DNA from: Massospora cicadina
Lineage: Eukaryota; Entomophthoromycota; Entomophthoromycetes; Entomophthorales; Entomophthoraceae
DNA length: 64,000 bases
Assembly: GCA_022478985.1 (NCBI GenBank)
Contig: JAKSZP010013291.1
Span: 1 to 64,000 of the forward strand
Direction: 5' to 3'
Shown: in pieces, positions 8,795-21,474 of the stretch
Layout: each line of letters opens with the position of its first letter
Position numbering within the stretch: the first letter of the stretch is position 1
Program-made: the position numbers and the translations under genes
The notes under the pieces: model-generated
The model's input: only the letters and a program-made list of their open reading frames with translations
What the model was told of the DNA's origin: nothing
The model's database searches: none

Positions 8795-11700
8795 ATGGCT
8801 TGCTTGTGCCAATATAAATTAATAACAAAGTATGCCAAGATGGACATACCATATGATGGACTTCCCACTGGCCTAGGACCCCATATGACTAATAATGGGG
8901 AAGGCCTGAACAACCCGTGCACATCAAATAATGATTTGATGGCACAAATGATGATGAAATGCATGACCATGTCAAAGGGTCACAAAAAACCCTTGCAGCA
9001 AGCACAGATAATGGGACTGACATCCCAGGATCAGTGTCTGCTGACAACCAGATGACAGAAGCTACCCTTGGAAAGCAAGGAGAGATGCCAAGAACAGAGG
9101 TGTTGGATATTCCCCACCAAACCTCAATCAGTAGAGGAGATTGGGGGCCTCACAGGGGAAAACAATTTTTTTAGAAAAACCAAAAAATCTGGACAAAGTA
9201 TTGGTTAAATCTGAAACTGACCCAGATTTGACCGCCAAAAACCAGCTGCCCAAACCAACAGAGCAGTGACAAAAAAGTTTTCTGCCAATATGGAGAAACT
9301 CACCATATACACTCAGAGTATTTGCTTGGAGGAGAAGTTGGGCACCAGTTCAAACAATGCCCAGTTAGGGGGAGAACAGTCCCTGACCAAAATTGATCTG
9401 GCAACCTGAGCAAATTGTCAGGCATGGTCCTAGATGCACCATTGAGTGCAATCCCCAACAAATTCAAGCCAACTGTGGGGGCTAGCTCAACCAAGAATCA
9501 ACAGCTGAATCTGAATGGGCTATCAAGAACAATCCCTGACAACTTCAAGTTGACAGAGGGAGCTAGAATAGAACAAAAAAAATTGCCAAACCAGTACAAA
9601 TCATCAGAAACCAACCCCAATGGGGGTGAAGCTATATTGGGGACCAAATCTGAGGGATCAAATACTCAAGAAAAGTCAGCAAAAAAAACTAAAAGTGCTA
9701 CTGGAAGGGGCTGAAACCCTGACAGTGGTCAAGTCAGTGGCCAGGGCTCCAGTTAATATACCCCAGTTCAGACAGACATGTTAGTGCATTGCAGCATGTC
9801 TGCCCATGAAATCAAACAATGGGAGGCCTTTCAGTTCTTGTACTCAACGGCGACTCAATGGGTCTCTAAAAATATCAAACTGACCATTGCAGCTACTTGG
9901 TGAGACCACAAGTTTTCCACTGGAGTGGCCAAATGCTGGCTCGATACCCAAATATCAATTGACATGGTGGTACTCTTCAAGGCATCGTGGGTCCAGACTA
10001 AAGATGCCCTGAAATGGATGAAAATCCTAGTGGAGAATATGGTGATAGAGGCCAAAATTTGTGAAGATTTAAAACTGGCAGATGCAAAGGCCTGGATGGA
10101 TGCCAACATTGACCTTTTAAATGCAATGGAGTATAACAAGGCCAGTATTACAGCATGATCCACTCAAGCCATAGGAAGCTCAGGCCTCAACCCAACAAAA
10201 TTAGCCAAATACTTGAAATGATTACTGAACATCTCAACTGCCCTCAAATGGGCCTGACATACCATTCCAATAGACATGGCACTGGAATGGTATAATACCG
10301 CATTCTCCCCAGAGGAGGCACTACCTTGGATCACAGCCAGGTTCAAGGCTACTGAGGCTCTACACTGGTTGTACACCCAAATCCCACCAGCCACTGCATC
10401 AGACCTGATGAAAGCGGGCTGGACAAAGAAAAAAGCGGTGGAGTGGGGACCCTTCTAGGATTGGTCGCCAGAAGAGGCCATTAGCTGGTCTACCAACAGA
10501 TTCACACCAATGGAAATAAAATACTGATTCCTAACGGGAGCCAGTATGGACCTAGTGCACAAATGGGTGGAACTGGGGGTAACAAAACTGATTCATGAAT
10601 CTTTAAAGACTGACCCTTCCCTATCAAAAAATGGAAAATATGGTGCAACGTCGCAACAATCACTAAAGCTGTAGACTGGGATGCAGTGGGGTTCACCCCA
10701 GAGTCAGCCCAACTGTGGATGGAACATGAGATTTCACCACAGATGGCAATGGTGATGAAAGGGGTAACAACCCCAACCTGGGCTGAGAATGTCTCAAAAC
10801 AGGGATCCACATTGAAACTATCTGGAATTGAAAGCAATCCTTTCAAGGACTGACGCTAGTTGCTCTGTATGCTGCTAAAGGTTTTACCCCTCTGAAGCAT
10901 TCCAATGGAGTGAGGAAGGAGTTCTGGCAGCCATGGCACAAATATTTACAGATATGGGCTTGAATAGTGTCATGGTAAGGGACTGGTGCAAGCATAGTTC
11001 AGTTACGCTGGAGGTCCTTCAAAATACCTACACCCAACGTGCAGCCTAGAATCCACCCTCAAGTGATACCAACTGGGTTTCTCACCAATGGATGCCCTCA
11101 AGTGGAAAAACCTCAAGATTAGAGTGCAAATGGCTAAAAGTATCAGTTGCCAAGGTATCAGCATCCATCAAATTAAAGCATTTCTCGATTGGGGATTCAG
11201 TCTTGATGAATTGGTAAGCTAGATTTTGAAGGGGAAGACCCCCGCTGATGTGCCCAAACCAAGCGTGAAAACCAAGTCCTACAGCAAAGTACTAGCGCAT
11301 ATTGACAACAACACCTGGAACAGAGCAGGAAGCCACATCAAATATATCTTCCAGTTAATCAGTGGGGGCTTTATGAACTTCCATGTGCTGAAATTGTACC
11401 TAAAGGATGCTATCCAAATCTACCTGCAGCTAGTGGAGGAGGAATAGTCTGACCTGATAATGTCAATTTATCAGAAACTTGACAAAGTCTTAGCAGGAGG
11501 GGACTTCAATCATCACTGGGTACCCAAACGAGGGTATATCAATATAGCAATTTCAGGCAAATTGGACTGCAAGAAACTCCTCAAGATCGGCATCAAATAC
11601 AAGGGGATTTATCTGAAAATTAGAGCCAACCAGATACACCAACCAAACAGCAAGGTGGGTAACCTTCCAGAACCTCCTGACTGATCACATTTGGGAGCGA

Positions 11701-12100
11701 GTGCACAAAGAGATCTGGACCATATTATCAAACTATGGGGAAGTATGGGAATTTTGGTAAGCTGGCGGCAATTACATTGCAAAGTGCCTCCGTCCCCAGA
11801 CAGTGGAAGCGCTTTACAAACTGACACCCTGGATAAAGCTGAACGAAATAGTCCTGCCCTGATTCATCTGCCTGCTTGGCCTAAACAGGGTGGTATACGT
11901 TAAACAAGAAGATGTCAAACAGGTGTGCCAGTTTTGTTACCAGACTGGCCACACAATGGCTCAATGCCATCACCACAAAGGTAAAACAACTCAGGAGTAT
12001 GAATATGACCCCATTAGGAGGGAGGGGTCACCAAGGTCAGTACCAAGACTTTCCTCCACCCAAAAGCCAGAGAATGAATTCTGCATAACCTAATGGAGGT
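8795..12100 (+). pseudogene. LINE ORF1 with 13-residue Trp repeats and CCHC knuckle
   Basis: Frames on the plus strand between about 8795 and 12100 form a broken ORF1. From about 9890 to 11220 the protein is a degenerate array with period near 13: W, four to five residues, a hydrophobic/Ser-Pro turn, then E-A-x-x-W. Clear units: EWYNTAFSPEEALPW, ITARFKATEALHW, SPEEAISW, DWDAVGFTPESAQLW. A segment with KSYSKVLAHIDNNTW follows near 11280. The end carries CQFCYQTGHTMAQC (11927-11968), a CX2CX4HX4C zinc knuckle typical of nucleic-acid-binding ORF1 proteins. The knuckle and the following ORF2 support its being ORF1. The repeat array is not part of any ORF1 type I know; a helical solenoid is likely. 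At least four stops lie in the main repeat frame. Confidence 0.6.
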
Positions 12101-13810
12101 CGCGGACATGAAACGCCAACAACAAGAATTGGACCTGGCACATAGGAAAGCATGGAAACGAGAAGTGGCCAAGTGACCTGGAGCGGACAAAAAGCCATTT
12201 ATAAATCCAAACCCCAAATTATACATAATGGATGAGGGAACAGATCCTGAACCAATGGAGTCACGCCCATCTCAAGTGGAATGGATGATCAGCGAGAAGG
12301 AAAGATGGAAAAAGGCAAACCTGAAGAAATCCCCAAGAAGGGACAGATGCAGGATGCCAATAAATCAAAATTGAAGCCCAAAAAGCTAAAGCAAATTCTA
12401 AATTGAATCGGAAGTCATCAGCAAACAAACCCAAGGAGACTGGAAAAAAATTGTTAGTTGCAACAAAATTGGCTAAGGCGGCCTGACAATCACTGACTAA
12501 AAAATCGAGTGCAGCCAACAAATTGAATGAAGGGGAGAGAATCTGAATGACAGAGGAGGGGGAATCTGCTGCTCCGCCAGTAGGGGACAAGGGGCACCTG
12601 ACCTGATCATAAAACCATCCCCATTATTCATTGATATGGAGATGGGGATGGCAACCAAATTTCTGGTGCACAGGATGCCCGGGAATATAATCCCAGTCCT
12701 GACCAACTGGCCCCAAAAGCTGACTAACAAACAGACCTCAGTACATAACTCAATCCACAACCCAGATAATGCTAAACCTCATACCCATGGGTCAGGCAGC
12801 CAGTAATGAGGATTGCAACCACAAGAAGCTTGTGGGATGGCAAGCATAAAATGAGGAGGAGGAAGATGAACCATTCAAAAACTGATAATAATATTGACTT
12901 AATTTTTATTTCAGAAATGCAAGCTGGTAACCAAAAGGAAATGTTGCCAAGCTCAAACCATGATGCAATGAACCACCTGTGGTCCTGCCAAATAGGCTAC
13001 AAGCCCTCTGGATGGATCATGTGGCGATTGTCACAATGTACAAGAAAATAGACCTGAAATTTATGGAGGAAACTCACGCCAGAAAGATCTTGATAGTGAC
13101 AGCTATAAACAGAGAAACTGGCAAGAGCACACAAGCGGTCACAGTCTACGCTCCACTGAAGCTCCACAAAGACCATATTTTTGGGAATATTTAGAAGAAG
13201 TGGCATCTGAAGTGATGACTATAATAGCAGGAGACCTGAGTTGTTGGACAAATGCAAGCCAGGATATGTTTCTGACAAGAGAACATCCCAACAGAAAGGC
13301 TGACAAGATGCTGGATTACCTAGTCAAATTGGGGATGTGTGTAAGTCCCGGTGAATGTCCTCTGGGCATCAATCGGGCCATCTTTCCATTCCTGAGCAAG
13401 GAGGTACCAAAGAGGATGGCCATACCCCTTGTTACTCAGGGCGATTTTGCTCACGTGGTAGATGAGCGCTGGATAATAGCCCATCTGCTTCAGATCCCGC
13501 TTTTAGTACTCACACTCTCCTCATCAGAACTGTTATAAGAAATTAGTAAAATCTGCGCTGAGATCACCAAAATGGAATTGATCACAACTAATTTAAGCAG
13601 CAATCAGCCCAATACTCATATTTCAAATGGTCAAAAAGGTATGATGACTGAGCTATTGGCTGGAATGCCTGACAGTTGCAATTTGGTTTACACAATGATT
13701 AAAAAACTTTCCCCCTCCCAAATCTGTCAGGCATCACCCCCAATGGGCAGCTTCCTGCCAGAAAATTGGGCGTTGCGCCTGATGCAATGCCACTTACTGC
13801 AATTTGGCCT

Positions 13811-14070
13811 GCCGCCAAATTTTGTGATGTCAGTCCCCAGGGAACTAACCTGCCCATTCCCAAATAGTTCGCCGCTTAGGTCAAACTGACCGCAACTCAG
13901 TCAGCCACTGAATTTTGTGATGTTGGTCCCCAGGGAACTAACCCACCCATTCCTGAATAGTTCACCGCTTAGGTCAAATTAACCACAACTCAGCTCGCCA
14001 CCAAATTTTGTGACGTTGGTTCCCAGGGAACTAACCCTCCCATTTCCTGAATAATTTGCCACTTAGGTCA
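13811..14070. repeat. 92-bp tandem repeat, about 2.8 copies
   Basis: Units begin near 13811, 13902 and 13994. Each holds gccaccaaattttgtgatg-like sequence, then ccccagggaactaacc, then cgcttaggtcaaa. Copies differ by several substitutions, so the array is old. Confidence 0.8.
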
Positions 14071-14291
14071 AACTTGCGGAACCCAATCCTGGCTTATTTT
14101 CCTTCAAAATTGATGACTATTTAATTGGGCGCATTACACTGATAAAATTGTTGGTCAATTTTCATTCCTTTAAATTTCCAATAAAACAATTTCCCCCAAA
14201 ATTCTGCTTTTATTTGTTGAGAATTAAGCTCCCTTCCAGTTCCATATATGTTGTAACAGCAGCAGCGCCTCTGGCATTCTGGTTTGCCACT

Positions 14292-14309
14292 TGGATGCTC
14301 TGGCATCCA
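14292..14309. repeat. Hairpin tggatgc-tctg-gcatcca
   Basis: A 7-bp perfect stem followed by ggctggcagg..gtctaattct, the same arrangement as at 31751-31770. Confidence 0.55.
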
Positions 14310-17300
14310 GGCTGGCAGGCCAGTCTAATTCTTACTTGCCATCTGCCTGACAATGTACCTAACAATTGTCAAAGAGGACAACAATCTGGCCAACTTAATG
14401 TGATGGTCATATGACTCTGCCAGATCCTCACAGTCCAGATCACGCTTAGATTACATCCTAGTGTCATTGGATTTTAAGCCAATGATGTCCAATAGCAAGG
14501 TCAGCATAAACGCTGAAAGTGACCATATGGTCATCCTCATAGATATTAATCTTAATGAACCCCAAGGAATCGTGAATGGCAGCTGGCACCAGCCATGCTG
14601 AGGGATGGGGAATGGCGCTGAAAGATTAATTTTGGACTGGATTGACTGGTTGTGTATCTGGATAGCCACCTAGAGTTGGACCTGCTAGAACAATATACAT
14701 AATCAAAGCAAAACTGAAGCACAATAGCATAAAGTTAAAAAAAACCACCTACAAATGAACTGCTGCCACAAAACAGCTAAAGTCTAAGTTAGAAAGGCTG
14801 AGGCTCACCTGGTGGGACAGCAAAGACTGGTGAAGTGAGTATTGAACAATGCACAAAAAGTATAGGGCCATAATGATGAAGCAAGACTTGAAGAGATGGA
14901 CCAATGTGACTTACTGATATAAGAGCCTAGTGGGATGATGACCAAAGAGGGCCTGAAGCACCTCAAGGAAATCTGAACCAAGGCTAGGGTATGGGAAGTG
15001 GAGACAGCAGAAGGGGAAGTATCAACAGACCCAAAATGATCAAGCTCAAGGTTGAGCAATTCTACGGCGAACTTTTCTGACAACAATAAATGAGCAAATC
15101 AGTGACAAATGCCCTAATTGACCTGGTCAAGCTGGCACTGGGGGGCTGTACGCCAGAAGATGTCACCAAATTATTAACTGAAATCTCTATTAAGGAAGTT
15201 AAGAGGGCGCTAAAGGAGTTGCAAAGGATGAAAGCACTGGGCCCCAACATTATGTGTGCAGAAATATACAGTACATTCTGCAACTGCATCGTGCTGGAGC
15301 TCAAAGCCCTCTTTAACCACTGTTTACATAATGGCCAGCAAATTCCAGGGGGCCAAGAGACCCAAATTGTAATATTGTACAAAAAGGGACTCTGACGCCA
15401 ACTTTGGAACTGGCACCCAATTGCACTATCAAATGCCAATTATAAACTGCTCACGCGCATACTATCTAATCAGCTAATGAATTGGCACTTTGCACACTCC
15501 ATAAGGCCCAGAATGGATCAGTCAAAGACTGGAGTATATGGGACAGCATTGGTGCAGTCCAAAGCATACTCCAGGATGTTAGGGGAATCGAGAAGGGGTA
15601 TATTATGTTCCTCATTTTGGAAAAGGCATATAACCAAGTAGCATGATCATTCCTACATGAGGCGTTAAAGGCGGTCAGTATCCTCGACACTTTTTGAGCA
15701 TGGATAACAACGCTGTACTCAGGCCTGGTAACAAAGGTGATTGTCACAGATGGCGTAACCAACAAAATTCTGGTTGGGTAGGGTCTTTGATAAGGCAACC
15801 CTATGTCACCAATACTGTTTAATTTTGCAGCCAACATTTTGCTGGTGGCAATGGATGCAAAACTCCAGGGGCCTAGTCCACCCTAATCAAATGCCACTGA
15901 AAATGCTGGCATTCACCAATGACATGGTAGTAGGCATAAGCTCACCAACTGACCTCCAGGGTGCTGAGGAACTATTAGACCTATACCAGCTAGCTTCAAA
16001 CGCAAAAGTCAACTTGGCAAAAACCTCAGTAATGAGGATTGGCAACCCAAAATTCAGCTCACTGACTGACACAACGCCAATCATAAGCTCCCAGACAATC
16101 TAATACATTGGGATACCTATTCAACAATAAGGGACCCCTGGTACTGGAAACTGAACAGGAGGTATTGTCAAGCTTATCAATCTGAATGGCATACTGGAAG
16201 AACGCCAGACTATGCCTCAAAGAGAAAGTGCAGGCAATCAACGTCTTCATCTTCTCAAAGTTGTGGTATGTTGCTCATGTGCTGCCAATGAGCCTGAATA
16301 TAGAGAAGAAAATCAGGACAATGCTCCGAACCTTCCTGTGGTTCAAGGTGAAGGCAGCGCCAATAGCGCTGGAAACACTGTCAAAACCAAAAAATGAAGG
16401 AGGCATGGGCCTCCTGGACTTTGAATTTCACGCTCAGCAAATATGGGGAAAGTCATTCCTTAAGCTAACACAGATGCACATGTGTTGTCCGACCCTAGTG
16501 TGGGGCGTGAACTGTGCAAGAGCCCATGGTCTTTAAGAGCTGGTCTCGCCCCACTCAATACATGAATGGATGGCACACCACCCATGGATAACCTCCCAAA
16601 AGGGTACTCCACACTACTGGTGACTATGCAATTGGGCTGTGCGCTAGGGCGGATGGTCATTTGAGTGATCAGCCTGAGATGCCAACTAAACCCAAAGGGA
16701 TGTTGAGGTTCATAATTTCACAATGATTTCTGCAATAAGCTGGGAGGAGCATAACCAAATTATTGACAAATATGCAACCAAGTTGATCAAAATAAGGTAC
16801 AAACTGATGCTAATCAAATATGAGATCCGCTCCCAAAACTGGGGCACAACCCACCCACTTGACCACGAATTCTAAATGACTGGGCTACTGAAGGCCATGA
16901 CACCAACTACCCAACGAAGGAGTTGATTTTGGGCCTGAACTCCTGTTTGGTAATGGCCAAACAGCAGTCAGTGACCTGGTGGATCCTAAACTGCGCATTC
17001 AGATTGGGTAAGCACAACAGACTGGATTACCCACACAAGGAGTGCCCCATATGCACTAAACTGGAAGCAGATATTGCCCACCCTTATTACAAATGCGCCA
17101 TGTTCAAAAAATACTAGTCCATGATGTGACACATCCTATCTGGTGAACAATTGTCGATGAAAATACATCCATTGCAAGATTTTTTTTCACAAAAACCTTA
17201 GGAACAGCTCTAATCCAACTATGAGCCTTCATCTACCATTATTGTGTATGGGTGATTCACTGTGCACTTGTTGCCAAGAGTTTGAGCAATGAGTGCCCCC

Positions 17301-17673
17301 ACCACAAAGGTTTGATTAAGACCATTTTGGTTTTATCTCTGACCAGCTCCATTGGATCTCAACATTTTTGCTCATAATCCCCAGGTGTTATATAGCCGCA
17401 CATTTGGCTTTCCCCACCAGATCACTCATCATATGCAATGAGGCAACTAATCAACTAAGAATTAAATGGCCTGTAAGCCCATCAATGCTAGAACTTTGGC
17501 TAGCGATGGCAATTGCCAATCAGCAATGGTTGGAGGTGCTAGAACTCTAGCAGCCCAAACTCCTGGTCTTTGTACCCTTAGCCAAATTGCCTGTATTCCA
17601 CCCTTCACTCTTACTTTCCCTTAAAAATTTATTCTAAAATAAAGTATGGAGTAAAAAAATGGCGGGATAGTTC

Positions 17674-17798
17674 CTGCTCCACTCTGGGTTGGGTTTTGAT
17701 TATAACAGGTTTGAAACCAGTACAGGCTAAATAAAACCTGGTGTGGTATATTTGTCCCAAGGTCAACCCACCTTTACTTTTAAAAATTAATCTTTATA
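17674..17798 (+). mobile_element. SINE copy 3, 3' part, with TSD
   Basis: Continues the SINE cut at 8626: ctgctccactctgggttggg, box-B-like ggtttgaaacc, and an end ggtcaacccaccttta like that of copies 1 and 2. The right duplication aaaaattaatctttata (17782-17798) matches 8583-8599 with a few changes. Rejoined length is about 135 bp, shorter than copies 1 and 2. Confidence 0.7.
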
Positions 17799-18760
17799 TG
17801 AAGCTAAGAATGGGTATGCATGTGCAATGATACAGTTACTTCTAAGAAAACAAAAGTAACGTTTAGATGCTAAAGCAACTAACTAAGAATTATGTGAAAA
17901 AATTTCATCAATTATACATGGATAACTTCTATACAAGTATCAAGGTGATAGAGGAAATGTTGAAAAATAGATATATTGTTGCAGCACTCTCAGGGAGAAT
18001 AGGTGAAGTGTTAAAGATATAAAAGGAAAATAAAGAAAACTAAAAAAATGAGGTGTATGTCTTTGATAATGGGAAGGTAAAATGTCTAGAAATGATGGAT
18101 AACGTCCCATAACCATTTTTTCTAAATAATCATTCAGATTTAAAGCTTGAGAATGCACCTAAAAATAAAAAGCGTATTTTTTCTAAATATATAGATCCTT
18201 GCAAACCTATCAGTAATTATAATGTGTATATGGTTGAGTCAATTTAATGGACCAATTGACAAAATACAATGAAATATCCAGAAGATTAAAGAAGCTGACA
18301 ACCAAATTCTGTTTTCAAATTTGTAGTATTTATTTTTATAAATGGTTTCGTTATATATAAAAAATTCTTGTTATTTAATAAAACTAAAAAACCTATTTAA
18401 ACTACAAAATAAGTATAATAGATCAATTGAATGGTATTGTTAACAGTGTTCAAGTTGATAATCCAAATTTAATTCCAGTACTAATATTGATAAATTTTTA
18501 CTCATGTCACAAGGTTCTAGTAATATTGTTTCTTTAGAAGCTTCAGAAAGTAAACTATTATATTTCCCTGTTAAGATGGAAAGAAGATTAGCATGCAGGA
18601 TGTGTAAAGTGGAAATGGTCAGAAACAAGCCAAAAAGAAAAGATGTATGTACAGCTGTAAGGCATTTAGCTCCAGCTATTGAGCTGGATAAAGTCATGCA
18701 CCCCTTTAGGTCAAAAACAGGGGCCAAACCCAAGGCCCAGTACTCACCTAGATCTCTAAC
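17799..18760 (+). pseudogene. piggyBac-like transposase, right fragment
   Basis: Translated pieces follow the family order: YEAKNGYACAM, then YMDNFYTSIKVIEEMLKNRY (17909-17970; the MDNFYTS signature with the catalytic Asp), VFDNGKVKCLEMMDN, KPISNYNVYM and finally a Cys-rich tail ERRLACRMCKVEM..KRKDVC (18580-18650). Several stops and frameshifts separate them. In active members this enzyme cuts and pastes DNA at TTAA; this copy is dead and also interrupted by the SINE. Flanking terminal repeats were not found. Confidence 0.8.
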
Positions 18761-18918
18761 CTAGGGTATACCCTGGATGAGAGATGGGTGGCTGCTGCCC
18801 CCTGCCTGCCATGCATCTTTTCCTCAACTACCCCTCAACCCAAAATCATCCAAGTTGAAAAATATGCACATTATTATTTAAAGAAACTCATGCAAATTTG
18901 CACAGAATTTAGGAATTT

Positions 18919-18971
18919 AAGAAGCTCTCTGCTAGGACCATCTAGTACTAAAAAAAAGAAGCTCTCTGCTA
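18919..18971 (+). mobile_element. Minute LINE-tail insertion with 16-bp TSD
   Basis: Insert 18935-18955 (ggaccatctagtactaaaaaa) between identical aagaagctctctgcta at 18919-18934 and 18956-18971. Confidence 0.85.
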
Positions 18972-19623
18972 TGGTCCCTATTTTAAGTCCCTAACGAAAA
19001 TCTTAATCAGGAGTTAATCTGAGAGAGGAAAACTTACCCTGCAAGCCAAATATAAGTAAAAAGTCAAAAAGAAAGGGTCAAAAATGTAGATTGACCTGAA
19101 CCTCCATTCTGAAATTGAAAAATAAAATTTTGGCATTTAGAAGCTAGACAAACATCTAAAGAATGGCTTAGAATCATTGGCTAATACTATTGAGGCAAAA
19201 TTGGAGATTAAAATCATAAGAATGAATTTTTCTTTGAAAATTATTCTCCACTACTGTAGTTCAGCTTACCAGCATCCTTTCCCCCAGCCTAGTTAAAACC
19301 AGTATCCTACCTTGGGTAGAGTGTTAGGTTATTGTTTTAATTTTTTTCCTAATAAGAAATTATACCACAAACGATCACCTCTTTTATTTTATAAAAAGTT
19401 ATATTAAAATTTGCAGGCTTTGTGTTTTCAAAGTAGACAACACTCAATGGTTACATTTAATCTCTTCCACTAATTTTCTTAGATAATCCTTTATTTTTTA
19501 GCCTTTAAATTTATAAAAAAAATCTTAGCCACCATTTACACTTTTTTAATTAATTTGGTCCTTGTCTAAACATCTTTATATTCTGTAAATTTAGAATAAA
19601 AATATGTACCGTTTATTTCTTAA
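18972..19623. other. AT-rich stretch, no gene seen
   Basis: Nothing supportable in either strand. Confidence 0.5.
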
Positions 19624-19728
19624 ATGCATATATGCGTTTTTAGATTTACATTATCCTCATTTTTTATATGCATATATGCATTTTTAGACTCACACAAGCC
19701 CCCATTTTTTGGGTGCATATATGTGTCA
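19624..19728. repeat. 44-45-bp tandem repeat, about 2.3 copies
   Basis: Units open with atgcatatatgcg (19624), atgcatatatgca (19668) and gtgcatatatgtg (19713), followed by tttttaga.t and a C-rich step. Confidence 0.7.
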
Positions 19729-19737
19729 AATCATTAA

Positions 19738-19870
19738 AAGGGGATAATGGCCTCATAGGATAAAGGGACTTTTAGGTGCTGGTTCAGTCCCAACTGTTTG
19801 AAACCCCAACCCCACAATGACAAGGACCCTTTCCACTCTCACCTACCTTATTCTGATAAGGCATGGCTTA
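19738..19870 (+). mobile_element. Possible fourth tRNA-derived SINE
   Basis: ggggataatggcctcatagg has box-A character and ggttcagtccc is a good box B about 30 nt later, followed by a GC-richer body. No target duplication could be defined, so this may be a chance tRNA-like match. Confidence 0.35.
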
Positions 19871-21474
19871 GTAGTCTGTGCCTTCAGTTGTGAGTGATGA
19901 AGTGACTACATTCAGAGGCCAGTTATTTTGGCATATTGTCATTTTAACAATAGTCTGTAATGAATGTTTGGTGGCCTTATGTGCATCAGGGTTCTTTTAA
20001 ATATTTTTTAGTCAACATTAGATTGATATGTTTATAAAACTTTTGTATTTGCTTTCTAATTCTATTTATTTTGGTGAACACAAAATATACTATTTCAATT
20101 AGGTTCTTTTAATGTGAAAAATAAATTTCTATAAGTTATTCTACTGGATTTTTTTGTAAAGTTAAGGCAAAATTCAAAAATTATTTTGTAAAATTAAATG
20201 CAAAATTCAGTTTTTTATAAATTTAAATACTACAAAAAATGATAATTTTTTTAGGAAGGTGAAAGAGTTAAGCTGCTAGAAAATTACTTTTTACTTGAAT
20301 ATTTAAAAGTGTATTACAAAGCATGACTATATCAAGAGCTATTTTGTTTGATGAGTTATTTACTAGGGAAATTATATAACTAACTAGATGAAGTCTGCAG
20401 TTTTGCTTTCATTAATGTCTAAGATTAAGAGTTTGAATCTAATTTGAGCTTTATATAGGATCATGAATATAGTAACTAGTACTCTCAATCTATGAGGTAT
20501 AAGTAAGTATTATATAAACTTTTATAATGATCAAAATAAGCTATTACATATAATTATTTCTAAAGACTTTTATGTAAATCATATATTTATTAGAAAAGAT
20601 AGATACTAGAGCACTTATTGAAAGTAAGATAATATTTATGCAGTCATAAATATCATTTAATTAACAATAGATAGAATTTATTGCTATATATATGTCCTTG
20701 TTTCTAAAGGAAAAATAATATATTTTTTTCATAATGTTAGGATAAATATATCAGCTTAATAGTAAGATTTTATATATTGACAATAAACATGTTATAAGGA
20801 ACTTTTATTTACCAGTAATTGGTAATTTATACTTAGATCAATTGGCACAGTAGATAGATAGCCGGGTACTTTAATCTGTGCATTATAGAACAAAGAAAAT
20901 CCTTAGACTAATGAAATAGTTAAGTAAGTAAACTATAAATAAATCATCATCTAACTTTTCAAGAACCTAGACAAGGACTTATTGTTGTAATAAATCATCA
21001 CAATGTATGTATAACCATTATAGTTACCATAAATTCAAGCTCAACTATTACAACTTTAGGTGAACTTCATTGCAATTTATAATCAACATAGCAGAGGTAA
21101 GCTATATTATTTATTTATCTTTAGTAGGAGAAAGTAAAATATTGAGTTTAAAAATACTCTAATTGTATACTATCCCCTTAAGATGTACCTTTCAAATGTA
21201 ATCTTAACTATAGATAAAATACTTACAATAAAGCTATCTGATGTGGATAGCCATGGGAATTATACCATGCTGAGTTTTTTATACATGCTAAGATTTATAC
21301 ACATGTATATCTGATAGTAGAATTTTATCATAATATCTCACATTGGAGCTTTAACAATAGTATCTCATTGAATAGCATTGGTAGTTATATTTTTTAGATC
21401 AGATTATAGTATATACTAATTTAAGATAGGTATGTGTGGTAGTTAACTATGTTGTATACTTACATCAGGTAGTA
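19871..21474. other. AT-rich stretch, no gene seen
   Basis: Possibly an extremely old retroelement relic (a DTRALIESK-like phrase near 20603), but the evidence is too thin to call. Confidence 0.4.

Larger units (their letters stand above)
13341..14404. mobile_element. 1-kb LTR-like insertion in LINE endonuclease
   Basis: Reading ATG TG at 13341-13345 directly into A TGG TCA after 14399 restores the endonuclease frame up to RLDYILVS (one TGA remains). atgtg flanks both sides, a plausible 5-bp target duplication. The insert starts TGTAAGT and ends ACTTA; it has no coding domain. It could be a solo LTR or a non-autonomous TIR element. It contains the 92-bp tandem repeat and a terminal hairpin region shared with 31727-31808. 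Confidence 0.6.
12880..17150 (+). pseudogene. LINE ORF2: endonuclease and reverse transcriptase, broken
   Basis: Apurinic-type endonuclease pieces: TGKSTQAVTVYAPLKLHKDH and IIAGDLSCW (13136-13265), then after a 1-kb insertion RLDYILVSLDF and ESDHMVIL (about 14445-14535). The insertion splits one endonuclease domain. RT pieces follow: ISIKEVKRALKELQRMKALG (15182-15241), IVILYKKG, and AFTNDMVVGI (15909-15938), where the catalytic FADD reads FTND. The C-terminal part contains ECPICTKLEADIAHPYYKC (about 17040-17098), the CX2C..H..C module usual in L1/Tx1 elements. Stops and frameshifts are frequent and the catalytic doublet is lost. Confidence 0.75.
8613..17673 (+). mobile_element. 9-kb LINE (Tx1/L1-like), decayed, inside SINE 3
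   Basis: Body 8627-17659, flanked by tagcgggatggttc (8613-8626) and tggcgggatagttc (17660-17673; two mismatches). It ends in gtaaaaaaa. Composition is far richer in G and C than the surroundings. Order: 5' region, ORF1 with a long tryptophan-repeat array and a CCHC knuckle, ORF2 with an endonuclease split by a later insertion, reverse transcriptase and a C-terminal Cys/His module. Many stops and frameshifts make it inactive. Without the 1-kb insertion its length is about 8 kb, long for a fungal LINE because of ORF1. Confidence 0.8.

Noticed and set aside
13811..14070. CRISPR-like array
   Set aside because: The 92-bp units are contiguous with no unique spacers and lie in a eukaryotic retroelement.
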